Assembly: GCF_003970675.1 (NCBI RefSeq)
Contig: NZ_CP034562.1
Coordinates: forward strand, 372,001-436,000
Source of the DNA: Flammeovirga pectinis
GTDB lineage: Bacteria > Bacteroidota > Bacteroidia > Cytophagales > Flammeovirgaceae
Length of the DNA: 64,000 nt
Direction: 5' to 3'
Shown one piece after another: positions 33,329 through 42,756 of the stretch (position 1 is its first letter; every line of letters starts with the position of its first letter). A model generated the notes under the pieces. It was given only the letters and a program-made list of their open reading frames with translations, had not been told where the DNA came from and ran no database searches. A program made the translations under genes and the position numbers.

Positions 33329-34390
33329 TTATGCAGTTTTATTACCTATTAGAATAGAATTTTTAAGTTCGCCACCAATCCCGTTATAATCGTTACTAGC
33401 TGTCTTTATTATATACCTTGCTTCTCTCAATCTTTGGTTTACGGCACCCCAAACAGAACTTTTACTTTCTGTAGAACCTGGCATCTCCTCATAATAAGAT
33501 TGGAAATCTTTTTGTTGATAGAAGATAGGGAAGAGCATCAAATTGGTATTTTTACTAATCTGTTGTCTTCTTAGGTAAGTGAAAGAGTGACCTGAGTGCA
33601 TCCAAAGGTAATTTGTAAAAATATTTCTGTCGTGGTTTTTATTACTTTCAGTCTTTATTACACAAACTTCAATATCATAAGGTCTTTTTAACTTCTTATT
33701 CAATTCCCATTCAATGTACTTTTTCATAGATGCAGGTTTATCACGTAAATCGACAGAAATTAGCGTAAGTTGATAAGTAACTTCTAGTTTTTCAGGAAGT
33801 AATGCATCTAACATAGGAATCAAGTTTTCTTCTATTTCTCCTAAGTCTTTCAATAAGTAATTGTCTATAATTACCATTGAATTATGAGGATGACGAAAGC
33901 GTTCTAACTGACTCCATTTTTCGAAGCGTTTAACGGCTCCTCTATCTTTAGTTACATTGTATAATGACCAATTAAACATAAACCCAGCTTTCGATTTAAT
34001 TCGATTTGGGTTTAATGTAATGATCCCATATTTATTTTCAATGTCTTCGCATTCTTGATTACTTTTATCAAGAAAAAACATTGTTTGTGGCATTGTACTT
34101 TTACTAACTACATCTAATTGATCAAATGCTTCTTTTTCACAGCGTAATGATGACCCTCCAGAAGATGCATTTTTTAGCATCTTTTTAATGTAAGGGTTCG
34201 TTTTACTCATCATTGATAATTGAGTAGGATCTACATCTAAGCGTAAATCTGCTTGTTTGTTCAAGAATGAATAGAAATCCATCCAAGAACGGCTCCAGTC
34301 CATATCGTCCAATTCATCCTCTAAAGAAGGACGTTTTGTGAAAAATGAGGTAAGGGAATTTATATTTGCGTAAGTGGTAATTCGTTCCAT
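33329..34390 (-). CDS. Unknown partner of the DUF3696 ATPase, possible PLD-like (MIT_C-type) domain
   Basis: 353 aa, soluble. Not recognised as a named family. The C-terminal half has a beta-strand with MVIIDNYLLKD (172-182) and, about 70 residues on, NHDRNIFTNYLWMHSGHSF (252-270). That spacing and the HDR...N/G pattern resemble the phospholipase-D-like MIT_C domain of MITD1 (EDPYIR..., then IHDREI..NNGW). The N-terminal ~160 residues are helical. The gene starts 26 bp after the DUF3696 ATPase gene, so the two form one operon. It could be the effector of a two-gene conflict system. The domain match is by eye and tentative. Confidence 0.55.
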   Translation of the reverse strand: MERITTYANINSLTSFFTKRPSLEDELDDMDWSRSWMDFYSFLNKQADLRLDVDPTQLSMMSKTNPYIKKMLKNASSGGSSLRCEKEAFDQLDVVSKSTMPQTMFFLDKSNQECEDIENKYGIITLNPNRIKSKAGFMFNWSLYNVTKDRGAVKRFEKWSQLERFRHPHNSMVIIDNYLLKDLGEIEENLIPMLDALLPEKLEVTYQLTLISVDLRDKPASMKKYIEWELNKKLKRPYDIEVCVIKTESNKNHDRNIFTNYLWMHSGHSFTYLRRQQISKNTNLMLFPIFYQQKDFQSYYEEMPGSTESKSSVWGAVNQRLREARYIIKTASNDYNGIGGELKNSILIGNKTA

Positions 34391-34416
34391 GATAATCGTT
34401 ATTTAAGTAGCCTAAT

Positions 34417-36840
34417 TTATTGTTGTTTCAAGTGGAATAATTCGATAGCAATATTGTCTGCTTCATCAAAGAATCCTTCTCCAAACTCATTGTCTAGCTC
34501 TCCATCTTTTAGGATATTCAATAGAGCTACTTGAGGTTTCCCTTCTGGTACTCTCTCGGGGTTATATAGGTAATATATTGTAGATTCGTACGGTGTAATT
34601 TTACGTTTAGCCGTCCAGTATTGTAATTTTCTAATTAGGTATTCAGAGTGTGTTTCTATCAAAAAATTAGTCTGATATCTTTGTGAGGCATCAATAATTA
34701 AATCTGCCAATTTAGATTGCATTTTTGGATGAAGGTTTGTTTCAGGTTCTTCAATTAATAAAGAACGATGTTCATCTAAAGCAATTTTTAGTAGAATAGG
34801 TAGCAATTGAGATATCCCGTAACCTAAGTCCGCTAAATCTAATTCATGTCCTTTTCTATCTGTAATGATTACATCTGAGGCAATTCCTTTTACAGAATTG
34901 ATATGTATATCATGTCCAATTTCAAATTCTTGAATCCAAAATCGCACAAAATCTCTTGCTTTTTGATCTGCATTTTTAGCAAAATCAAATAATAAAGTAC
35001 TTAAAACAGTACCGTCTGTATGAAGAAGAATACGTTTAGTACTACCTCTTTGTGCTTCTAATAAACCAAAGTTGAAGAGTTTACCACAAGATTTAAAGAT
35101 GTGTTTAATTCCTTGTACACCTTCTTCAATCATTTTTATAAACCCATCTGCAAAAATAGTATCAATGTCTATGGTAAAGAGATTATGGAATTCTTCACTA
35201 GAAAGAGGAAGCTCAGGAAGATGGTCTAAACTATCTATTGAATTATAAGCTTCTTGTACATCAAGAATTTTTCTATCATTATTATCTAAAAGAGGTAGAT
35301 CCCTTAATAAGAAACCAATTGATGCTATTTTAAAACCACTTCCATCTTCTTCACGTTCAGCAAGAAGTTGTTTTAAATTTTCTTTTTTAAAGGGGTTAAT
35401 CTTTTTTATTTTAGGTTGATGCTCTGTCATAAATGCATTAAGACGAGAACCTAAAAGTAACATCAATTTTTTATGTATAAGTTCAGAAAGAACATTCAGT
35501 TTGTCTTCTTCTTTTATACCGGTAACCTTTGATAATTTATTGTTATCAACACTAAAGAACTTGGTTAAGGGAACATCTAAATCCATTCCCGCACCATACT
35601 CATATAAATTATTGATATCAAAGAAACTAGTGAAAACGGGTATTTCACCATCCGTTTTTATATAGTCACCTCTATGTCCGGCAGCTAATAAATAACTGTT
35701 GCCGTTTTCACTACCAACATAATGTAAACTACCATTACTTAAAGGCGTGTAGAGTAGCTTTCTTTTATTTGTAAAACGTTCTCTATACGATAAACCAACA
35801 TTACACAATTTACCTTCTTTACTGTCATAAGAAAGTTCAAGAATTAAACGCTCAGTTGTATTTACACCAATAGGTTTAAAAGAGAAAATGATTTCTTTAG
35901 TACTAATATTAAGAATGTCTCGTACTAAAGAAGACATTGGGATATCCATTTCTAGCCATGAAACCAAAGCTGAACGTAACTGTTCTACTTCAGTAATATC
36001 ATTCTTTCGGATAATCTTAGCCCAATTTTCATTATGTTTTTTTGTTGCTTTTTCATCTCTTGTAGGAGACGGTTTTGCTTCTGTAAGATGTTCTAATTTC
36101 TTAATACCTCTAAGTTCGTGTTCTCGATGTTTCTCGTACCACGCTCTTTTAATTAAGTCAACAAAAAATGCTTTATTTATATCTGCAGGGATTTTTAAAT
36201 GATCTTCTACAGGAATATCTAATTCTTTAAGCTTTACAACTACATTAGATGCTTGCTTAAATAATTTTTCAACGTTTTCTACAGAAATTCTTTCTTCAAA
36301 AGCAATGTGTAAAAGCTTGTGTAGAATTGCCTTAATAATTGGCTTGTTTTCGATCTTCCCTTCTTTCGTTAATTTCTGTACATGACGGATCATGTCTTGA
36401 GATCTATTAATTAAGACACCTCTTAAAAAGTACATCCAATTTTTCCAATTGGGCACTTGCATTAAATCAGAGAAGCTATTGATATCTTTTAAATCTGTAA
36501 AAGCAATAGAGATATCTCTTTGTCCTAATTCAAAACGTTTAAAAGGGGCAGTACCTGGCTGAGGAGCAAATTCTAATGTAAAAGTAATTGGCTTGTCAGG
36601 GTCAGTATCATGATTACGTGCTTTATCTATATTACCTAAATTATGGTAGGGACCTCTAAAGTCGAGTTCTTCCAATCTATTTTTAGTACCATTGTCTTGT
36701 AATAATAAAAGAGCTTTAAATAATGAACTTTTACCACTACTATTTGTACCCGTTAATACATTAATTGGTGAAAAATTAAATGTAGTACGTTCTTTAAAGA
36801 CACGGAAATTTTCTAAAGATAGGCTTTTGATATTGGCCAT
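34417..36840 (-). CDS. DUF3696-type AAA ATPase (OLD/SMC-like)
   Basis: 807 aa. Walker A GTNSSGKSS (31-39) within the SMC/OLD-like start (LENFRVFKERTTFNF). A ~600-residue middle part includes helical segments and is not recognised. Near the C-terminus: GYGISQLLPI as ABC signature-like motif, Walker B LLIEEPETNLHP (694-705), ETHSEYLI (729-736) with the switch His, and a DUF3696-like end (GELDNEFGEGFFDEADNIAIELF). No TOPRIM nuclease domain is visible, unlike OLD proteins. Such ATPases often pair with effectors in anti-phage systems (for example PARIS). A near-consensus promoter lies 147 bp upstream and the partner gene follows. Confidence 0.8.
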   Translation of the reverse strand: MANIKSLSLENFRVFKERTTFNFSPINVLTGTNSSGKSSLFKALLLLQDNGTKNRLEELDFRGPYHNLGNIDKARNHDTDPDKPITFTLEFAPQPGTAPFKRFELGQRDISIAFTDLKDINSFSDLMQVPNWKNWMYFLRGVLINRSQDMIRHVQKLTKEGKIENKPIIKAILHKLLHIAFEERISVENVEKLFKQASNVVVKLKELDIPVEDHLKIPADINKAFFVDLIKRAWYEKHREHELRGIKKLEHLTEAKPSPTRDEKATKKHNENWAKIIRKNDITEVEQLRSALVSWLEMDIPMSSLVRDILNISTKEIIFSFKPIGVNTTERLILELSYDSKEGKLCNVGLSYRERFTNKRKLLYTPLSNGSLHYVGSENGNSYLLAAGHRGDYIKTDGEIPVFTSFFDINNLYEYGAGMDLDVPLTKFFSVDNNKLSKVTGIKEEDKLNVLSELIHKKLMLLLGSRLNAFMTEHQPKIKKINPFKKENLKQLLAEREEDGSGFKIASIGFLLRDLPLLDNNDRKILDVQEAYNSIDSLDHLPELPLSSEEFHNLFTIDIDTIFADGFIKMIEEGVQGIKHIFKSCGKLFNFGLLEAQRGSTKRILLHTDGTVLSTLLFDFAKNADQKARDFVRFWIQEFEIGHDIHINSVKGIASDVIITDRKGHELDLADLGYGISQLLPILLKIALDEHRSLLIEEPETNLHPKMQSKLADLIIDASQRYQTNFLIETHSEYLIRKLQYWTAKRKITPYESTIYYLYNPERVPEGKPQVALLNILKDGELDNEFGEGFFDEADNIAIELFHLKQQ

Positions 36841-36991
36841 AAAAGGTTTATATATTAGTCTGTAATGATCGAATGAATTTGATTACTTTTAGGACCTATA
36901 AATTTTACTCAAATTCTAAATAGAATCTACAGTTAGACTGAAGTTTGTTGATATAAAATTTATGTGGGTTAATCTAAGTTTAATCAGTGTG

Positions 36992-37023
36992 CAAATATAG
37001 ATTAAATCCTTTAATTGAACAAA
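36992..37023 (-). promoter_or_regulatory. Full Bacteroidota promoter for the ATPase cassette
   Basis: On the minus strand: TTTG (37023-37020), 20-nt spacer, TATATTTG (36999-36992). This matches TTTG-N19/20-TAnnTTTG exactly and is the best promoter in the window. The start of transcription would be near 36987, giving a leader of about 147 nt. Confidence 0.75.
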
Positions 37024-37030
37024 TGTTAAT

Positions 37031-37063
37031 ACTCGTCTTTCTTAGATTATAAAAAAGACGAGT
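37031..37063 (-). terminator. Hairpin after the iron-sulfur protein gene
   Basis: ACTCGTCTTT (37031-37040) pairs perfectly with AAAGACGAGT (37054-37063). The U tract on the minus strand is poor, so termination is likely but not certain. It separates the gene at 37109 from the ATPase promoter. Confidence 0.5.
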
Positions 37064-37108
37064 GAATAATGTTATTCGTTATATAAATAAGGAGCTGTAA
37101 ATGGTTTT

Positions 37109-37543
37109 TTAGTCAGCTTTAAACCCATGTTTTGCATGCTGACCATCGCAATATGGCTTATTAGAGGAATGTCCACAACGGCAGAGTGCAATTTGCTTAT
37201 TCCCTAAACTTTCTGATGATCCTTTTGCATTTAAAGTAATACTACCTTTTATTAAAATAGGTCCATCTTTAAGAACAGTTATTTGAATGTCATTTTCTAT
37301 TTCAGTAGCATCTTCTTCTTCCTGCTCTTTCTTTAGTGACAATGCTCCAGAAGGACAATTTTTGACGGTAAGAATAATATCTGCAGTTGGAGCTCCATTA
37401 ATAGAAACCCAAGGTCTTTTTGTAGGATCAAATACACTTGGTAATGCCTGAAAACATTTTGTAGAATGAATACATTTACTAGGCTGCCAAACAATCTCTA
37501 TGTCGTTATTTGAATATGTTTTAATAATTTCTTTATTGGGCAT
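37109..37543 (-). CDS. YjdI-CDGSH iron-sulfur fusion protein
   Basis: 144 aa with two Fe-S modules. The N-terminal ~70 residues match the YjdI (Fer4_19) family: VWQPSKCIHSTKCFQALPSVF, then CPSGALSL. The C-terminal ~45 residues are a CDGSH domain: CRCGHSSNKPYCDGQH with its Cys3-His ligand set. CDGSH domains bind a [2Fe-2S] cluster. The fusion of the two families into one protein suggests they work as one electron-transfer or cluster-handling unit in the cytoplasm. Possibly a single gene. Confidence 0.85.
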   Translation of the reverse strand: MPNKEIIKTYSNNDIEIVWQPSKCIHSTKCFQALPSVFDPTKRPWVSINGAPTADIILTVKNCPSGALSLKKEQEEEDATEIENDIQITVLKDGPILIKGSITLNAKGSSESLGNKQIALCRCGHSSNKPYCDGQHAKHGFKAD

Positions 37544-37673
37544 AAGTTTTTTACGTTACAGGGAGGAATGTGTTTAAATTGATGTGCTTATTAAGTTTTT
37601 AATACTTAAGTTATAAGTCATTTAGAATTTACATTGTAAACTCGTGTAAAACAAGTAATTATTTAATAATAAT

Positions 37674-39119
37674 ATGAGTGATAGTAGTTTTTCAGGATTC
37701 GTACAATCCTTTAAAAAATTAGCAGTTGATACCTTAAGTATTCGAGAAGGATCAGACCCAGAAGCAACTATTGAAGGAATAAAGAAGGACATGACGTTTA
37801 AAGGTCATGCAGCATGGATTTTAATTTTTTCAATTTTAATTGCCTCAATTGGACTAAATTCAAACTCTCCTGCAGTAATAATTGGAGCCATGTTAATCTC
37901 TCCATTAATGGGCCCAATTTTAGGTATTGGAACTGCAATTGGTATTCATGATGTAGACATGATGCGTAGGGCTTTAAAGAATATTGCTATTGCAGTAGTA
38001 ATTAGTCTTGTTACGTCAACTTTATATTTTTCAATTTCTCCAATTACAATAGAACAATCAGAAATTTTAGCAAGGACAAAACCAACAATTCTAGATGTAT
38101 TTGTTGCTATGTTTGGTGGTTTTTCTGGAATTATTGCAGGTTCTAGAAAAGAGAAAAGTAATGTAATACCAGGAGTTGCAATAGCAACAGCACTAATGCC
38201 CCCATTATGTACCGCAGGTTTTGGTTTAGCAACAGGTACATATAAATTCTTTTTTGGCGCTTTTTATCTCTTTTTTATCAATTCTGTTTTTATTACGCTG
38301 TCAACTTATATAGTTGTAAAATACTTACGTTTTCCAATTAAGAAATTTATTGATAGAAGTAAATACCGTCGTTATAGATCTTTATTAATAATATTTTTAA
38401 CCATTATAGTAATGCCTAGTGGTGTTATTTTTATGAATATGATACAGGAAACTCGTTTTAAAATTGCTGTAGATAATTTTATTAATGATAACACGGTATT
38501 TCAAGGAAGTGAATTACTTACTCAAAAAATAGTATATACAGATACACTATCAACAATTGATTTGTACTATATGGGGAAAAATATTGATGAAAATAAAATC
38601 ATATTCTTAAATGAAATGTTGGCTCGCTATGGTCTAAATGCTAAGGCAGGTGAATATTTTCCTTTAACAAAAAAGACACTCGTAAGAATACATCAAGAAG
38701 ATGGCTCTGGGGCAGATATCGATAAAAAATTTGCTGAGTATAGTAACGATTTACACTCAAAATTATTGAGAGATATTTATACAAAAAATGATGAGGTAAT
38801 ACGTGATAAAGACCTCAAAATAAAATTACTAGAAAAAAGGATTTATAACTTAAATGCATCTAAGAAAGATCCTTACCCTGTACAACAATTAAATAAAGAG
38901 CTGAAATTTCAATATCCTGAAGTTGAAAAATATGCAATCACAAGTATTCAGTTACAAGAATTTGAAGGAGACTCTTTAAAAGTAATAAAACACCCTGTTT
39001 TACTCGTGAAACTATCTGATACTGTTACAGATGAACAAAGACCTGAGTATTTAGGTAAAATAGAAAAATGGATTAGAATACGATTAAATGATCCGAAATT
39101 GAAAGTATACAAATTTTAG
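37674..39119 (+). CDS. DUF389 membrane protein
   Basis: 481 aa. N-terminal half with six or so membrane segments, containing the DUF389 features SNSPAVIIGAMLISPLMGPILGIG and NVIPGVAIATALMPPLCTAGFG. The C-terminal ~220 residues are soluble and start near VDNFINDNTV, with a coiled part (VIRDKDLKIKLLEKR) and an alternating beta end. The family is found in many bacteria; a transport or stress role is guessed only. A hairpin (39131-39168) follows. Confidence 0.85.
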   Translation: MSDSSFSGFVQSFKKLAVDTLSIREGSDPEATIEGIKKDMTFKGHAAWILIFSILIASIGLNSNSPAVIIGAMLISPLMGPILGIGTAIGIHDVDMMRRALKNIAIAVVISLVTSTLYFSISPITIEQSEILARTKPTILDVFVAMFGGFSGIIAGSRKEKSNVIPGVAIATALMPPLCTAGFGLATGTYKFFFGAFYLFFINSVFITLSTYIVVKYLRFPIKKFIDRSKYRRYRSLLIIFLTIIVMPSGVIFMNMIQETRFKIAVDNFINDNTVFQGSELLTQKIVYTDTLSTIDLYYMGKNIDENKIIFLNEMLARYGLNAKAGEYFPLTKKTLVRIHQEDGSGADIDKKFAEYSNDLHSKLLRDIYTKNDEVIRDKDLKIKLLEKRIYNLNASKKDPYPVQQLNKELKFQYPEVEKYAITSIQLQEFEGDSLKVIKHPVLLVKLSDTVTDEQRPEYLGKIEKWIRIRLNDPKLKVYKF

Positions 39120-39130
39120 AATTTTAAAAA

Positions 39131-39168
39131 AGAGTGTGAATAATTGTAACTAACATTGTTCACACTCT
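39131..39168. other. Hairpin after the DUF389 gene
   Basis: AGAGTGTGAA (39131-39140) pairs with TTCACACTCT (39159-39168). There is no T run on the plus strand; it may act as a processing or stability element between the DUF389 gene and the lipoprotein gene. Confidence 0.45.
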
Positions 39169-39220
39169 GTAAGTGGTTGTCATGATAGTGAATTTAATAA
39201 CAGAAAAAATTAACTCTCTC

Positions 39221-40048
39221 ATGAAATCATTAAGAAATTATTCCATATTATTATTATCAATAGTTGTTGTATTTTTTAGTTCATGTTCAAAAGATCAAGA
39301 AAATGACTTTTTTGGTCCGAATGTAAGAATTAAAAATGCTCCAAAAGAATTTAAAGTTAAGCCTTTATCAGTATTAGAATTTGATGTAGAAGCTTCTACA
39401 ATTTCAGATTTTGGACTTAGTAGCATTAATTTTGAACCTAACTCTAACGAGATTCCAAACCAGAATAAAGGACGTTATAAAAATAGTATTTTCGGATCAT
39501 TTGGAACATATAAATTTAAAGGTTACGCTCCCTTAAAGAAGGGTTCTTATGACTATAAGTTTGTTGCTTATACAATAGATCATCAAAAAACAACAGTTAA
39601 ACAAAAAGTAACTGTTACTAAAGAGCCGTTAATTTTAACGATTGAAAACGATAAAAACCTTCCTACTGAATTAAAAGAAAAAGGAACTTATAAAATCAAA
39701 GGTACAATTGAGTCTGTAAGATCTTTTGAATACATCAGATTAAGTACTTCAGCTTTTGAAAACCCTACAGATCTTGTAAAATACGATCAGAAAAGTAGAA
39801 GAACATCAAAAAACACTTCTATTTATAAGCATACATCATACAAAGTATTAACTCATGATTTAGGTATGAGTGATGGTTACCATAAATATGCATTTGAGGT
39901 AGAATTTACAGTAACTAAAGGTAGAGCAGGAAAAGATCTTAAAGAATTTAAAGTTGCTTTAAATGTTAAAGATGATGCTTATCACGATAAGAGATATAGA
40001 GAAAATTCACTTAAAAAAGAATGGTCTCATACATTGAAAATCAAATAG
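39221..40048 (+). CDS. Lipoprotein with beta-sandwich domains, unknown function
   Basis: 275 aa from ATG 39221, chosen because it puts the lipoprotein signal peptide (MKSLRNYSILL...FFSSC, lipobox FSSC) at the N-terminus; an in-frame GTG at 39173 would place 16 extra residues before it. After the cysteine come SKDQEND, acidic residues typical of Bacteroidota surface lipoproteins, then about two immunoglobulin-like beta regions (for example YKFVAYTIDHQKTTVKQKVTVTK). A DUF4625-like fold is possible but not certain. The next gene follows 65 bp downstream. Confidence 0.7.
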   Translation: MKSLRNYSILLLSIVVVFFSSCSKDQENDFFGPNVRIKNAPKEFKVKPLSVLEFDVEASTISDFGLSSINFEPNSNEIPNQNKGRYKNSIFGSFGTYKFKGYAPLKKGSYDYKFVAYTIDHQKTTVKQKVTVTKEPLILTIENDKNLPTELKEKGTYKIKGTIESVRSFEYIRLSTSAFENPTDLVKYDQKSRRTSKNTSIYKHTSYKVLTHDLGMSDGYHKYAFEVEFTVTKGRAGKDLKEFKVALNVKDDAYHDKRYRENSLKKEWSHTLKIK

Positions 40049-40113
40049 TTAGAGGTAAATAATAAGTATTTTTTAATATTCCTTGTCTTATCCTTTTGAT
40101 CCAAAAAAATATC

Positions 40114-40524
40114 ATGAAAAAGTCTATAACATTAATTGTCTTGTTTATTTCTTTACTAGTTTCTAATGTAACATTAGCTTCAGAACCTTTGGAAGATGGT
40201 ACTGGATTTACAGGGAAATGGCATTTAGAAGTTGTTGATTATTTAAATGAAGGAAGAACAATTTCTGGAGATGAAATGTTTGGATCAGCTCAATATCAAA
40301 TTTTTGATGAAGATGGGAAATTTATCCAGATAGGACCAGAAGGGAAAAGAAAGGGTAAATATACTTTTGATTTGACGCAAGAGAAATTAATAATTGATAC
40401 CAAAGTCAAAGGTTCGAAAGAGCAAATTACTTTTCAGGTAATCAATAAAAAAGAAAATACATATGTTTTGGAGTACATTTCTGGTGATACAATAATGTTA
40501 CTTCACTTCACGAAAAAGAATTAA
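40114..40524 (+). CDS. Secreted lipocalin-like small protein
   Basis: 136 aa from ATG 40114; a TTG at 40096 also starts the frame but the ATG gives a normal signal peptide ending VTLAS. The mature ~110 residues have FTGKWHLEVVDYLN and repeated beta strands (GKYTFDLTQEKLIIDTKV, TYVLEYISGDTIMLLHF), the pattern of lipocalin-like domains with a GxW start. No cysteine. Function unknown. Terminator at 40552. Confidence 0.65.
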   Translation: MKKSITLIVLFISLLVSNVTLASEPLEDGTGFTGKWHLEVVDYLNEGRTISGDEMFGSAQYQIFDEDGKFIQIGPEGKRKGKYTFDLTQEKLIIDTKVKGSKEQITFQVINKKENTYVLEYISGDTIMLLHFTKKN

Positions 40525-40551
40525 TTATAATAGTTTATACAGTTTTTTTGG

Positions 40552-40590
40552 AGACTTAATGGAATTTTTCTGTTAAGTCTTTTTTCTTTT
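40552..40590 (+). terminator. Terminator after the lipocalin-like gene
   Basis: AGACTTAA (40552-40559) pairs with TTAAGTCT (40573-40580), followed by a T tract. The loop is 13 bases. Confidence 0.7.
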
Positions 40591-40645
40591 AGCCATTTTT
40601 AGAGTAGGGTATAACTGTGATGTAAATATCCTACTCTATTAATTT

Positions 40646-41170
40646 CTAGTCTTTAGAAACGTACTGCTCTTGTTTTATTGCTATCTGTTTTAGCATATAC
40701 TCAAGGTCTGTTTCATTTTTAATAATATGATTAGACAAAGAAAAACGATTTTCGCCATCAGATAGTTCTACATGAGGTTCTATTCTTATTGCTGATGGAA
40801 AATGCCATACAGAAAAGTTATAAGAAAGGTATTTAATCATGGAGATGTTATCTTTCTTATTATAGAAGTGCTCAAACAGTTCTGGTTTACTAAACAAGAC
40901 TTCGTATTTTTTTGAAAGCCAATAATAATAATCTGCCCAACTTTCAATGGCATAATATTCATTACCTGCTTCATAGTAATCAAAAACTAAGTTACTTCTA
41001 GATAATGAGTCGCTTTTAGCTCCATGCCCCGTTATGTGAGGAGGTGGAGAACTAGAAAAAGCAGAATAACTACTAAATTCATTCGCAGAAATTACATGGT
41101 AATCGCCAACATCTTGTGCGTTTAAAGACCCTATTATACAAAATAATAGGACAATAGTGAGTCGTAACAT
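40646..41170 (-). CDS. Hypothetical secreted protein
   Basis: 174 aa from the ATG at 41170, which gives a signal peptide (MLRLTIVLLF...SLNAQ); the longer frame to 41284 adds 38 residues of no clear use. The mature part has FSSSPPPHITGHGAKSD, then an aromatic helical stretch (EYYAIESWADYYYWLSKKYE). Not recognised; no catalytic motif, no sorting domain. Confidence 0.6.
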   Translation of the reverse strand: MLRLTIVLLFCIIGSLNAQDVGDYHVISANEFSSYSAFSSSPPPHITGHGAKSDSLSRSNLVFDYYEAGNEYYAIESWADYYYWLSKKYEVLFSKPELFEHFYNKKDNISMIKYLSYNFSVWHFPSAIRIEPHVELSDGENRFSLSNHIIKNETDLEYMLKQIAIKQEQYVSKD

Positions 41171-41322
41171 GATAAAATAAGTTAGTAATGAGAATAGATA
41201 AATATACTTAATATATGTAAATGAGTTAGTTAATTTTAAATGAATCGTTGTTGCTTTTGTGATTTTTGTAGAAAAATCCATCATTAACTACGAAAAGTGT
41301 AATGATGGATTATTGTATTTGA

Positions 41323-42546
41323 TTAAATATTTTTTGGTAATATCTTATTTAACAGAACGCCAACTAACGCAGCTATAGTTAAACCCGATACTGAAATGTT
41401 ATTCCATATAGCCACATCTTTTATTCCTATACCTAATACAAATATTAGGGCTGCAATTATTAAATTTCTTGAATGTCCGAAATCTAGTTTTGCAGAAATT
41501 AATGTTCTAACGCCTACAGCAGCAATCATTCCGAAGAGAATAATAGAAATACCACCCATTACAGGAACAGGGATAGTTTGTAATATTGCACCTACTTTAC
41601 CAATAAAGCTAAGTAGAATAGCAAATACAGCTGCTATGCGAATTACTGAAGGGTCATAAACTTTTGTTACTGCCAATACTCCAGTATTCTCTCCGTATGT
41701 AGTGTTAGCAGGTCCCCCGATTATACCTGCAAAAATTGTTGCCAAGCCATCACCAAGCATTGTTCTGTGTATACCAGGATTTTTGAAAAAGTCTTTGCCT
41801 ACAACAGCACCATTTGTTGTTATATCACCAATATGTTCTATAAATACTACGAGTGCAATAGGAGCAATAGCAAAGAAACCAGTCCATGAGAAGTGTGGAA
41901 GTGTTAACACTTGATCTAATGTATCTCCTGTGAATCCAAACCAATGTGCATTTTTTATGGCTGTATAATCTACAACACCTAATGCAGCTGCTAGTAAATA
42001 TCCAACAGTTACAGATATTAAAATAGGCATTAATCTAAAGAAAGAATGGTTAACCATAGATGATATTACCATAGTAACAATTACCGATAGGGCAATTATT
42101 AAACTTTGCGTATCGAAAGTGCCTTCGTTATATCCTGCCATTTGTAGAGCAATAGGACTTAAACGTAAACCAATAACCATAATTGTAGGACCGATTACAA
42201 TTGGAGGGAAAAAAGATTGTACGCCTTTTACACCAAATTTTTTGATTATAAATGCCATTAAGACATAAACCAAACCAGCTCCAATTATACCTGCTTTTAC
42301 TTCGGCAAGTCCTTCTTGTTTTAAAACAAGGCTAATTGCACCAATAAAGGCAAATGAAGAACCTAAAAATACAGGAACAATTTTCTTTGTTACTTGATGG
42401 AATATTAATGTGCCACATCCAGCAGTAAATAGTGCTATTACAGGACTTAAACCTGTTAGAAAAGGAACCAATACTGTTGCTCCAAACATGGCTAATACAT
42501 GTTGAAGACCAAGAAGATATTTTGTTTTTCCAGAAATAGAATCCAT
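41323..42546 (-). CDS. uraA: Uracil permease, NCS2 family
   Basis: 407 aa from the ATG at 42546. The longer frame to 42579 adds MCDLCKQISLH, but a promoter element at 42577-42584 shows that transcription starts near 42572, downstream of that site. About 12-14 membrane segments; motifs [20 protein letters not shown] at the start, the QxxN-type [15 protein letters not shown] and a signature glutamate in VFIEHIGD, as in UraA. It takes up uracil with protons, feeding upp (7848). Confidence 0.88.
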   Translation of the reverse strand: MDSISGKTKYLLGLQHVLAMFGATVLVPFLTGLSPVIALFTAGCGTLIFHQVTKKIVPVFLGSSFAFIGAISLVLKQEGLAEVKAGIIGAGLVYVLMAFIIKKFGVKGVQSFFPPIVIGPTIMVIGLRLSPIALQMAGYNEGTFDTQSLIIALSVIVTMVISSMVNHSFFRLMPILISVTVGYLLAAALGVVDYTAIKNAHWFGFTGDTLDQVLTLPHFSWTGFFAIAPIALVVFIEHIGDITTNGAVVGKDFFKNPGIHRTMLGDGLATIFAGIIGGPANTTYGENTGVLAVTKVYDPSVIRIAAVFAILLSFIGKVGAILQTIPVPVMGGISIILFGMIAAVGVRTLISAKLDFGHSRNLIIAALIFVLGIGIKDVAIWNNISVSGLTIAALVGVLLNKILPKNI

Positions 42547-42576
42547 ATGAAGGGAAATTTGTTTACATAAATCACA

Positions 42577-42584
42577 CAAAGTTA
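42577..42584 (-). promoter_or_regulatory. -7 promoter element for uraA
   Basis: Minus-strand TAACTTTG matches TAnnTTTG. The predicted start of transcription near 42572 supports the ATG at 42546 as the start codon. Confidence 0.5.
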
Positions 42585-42756
42585 ATAGATTGGCTTAGCA
42601 ACTTTTAATGATACTGGTTGTTGTTTTCGTTTATTATGGAATTTTTTGATCAAATAGATTTTATAAAATTATCAATTACTCTTTTTATTTATGCTGTTTT
42701 CATGCGATCTTCAATAAGGTGAACTTTATTTTTATTACTAATCTCTTTTTAACTTT

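Noticed and set aside
32917-34390. Third gene of the ATPase cassette
   Set aside because: The 123-aa gene has its own promoter element at 33317, so it is likely a separate unit.
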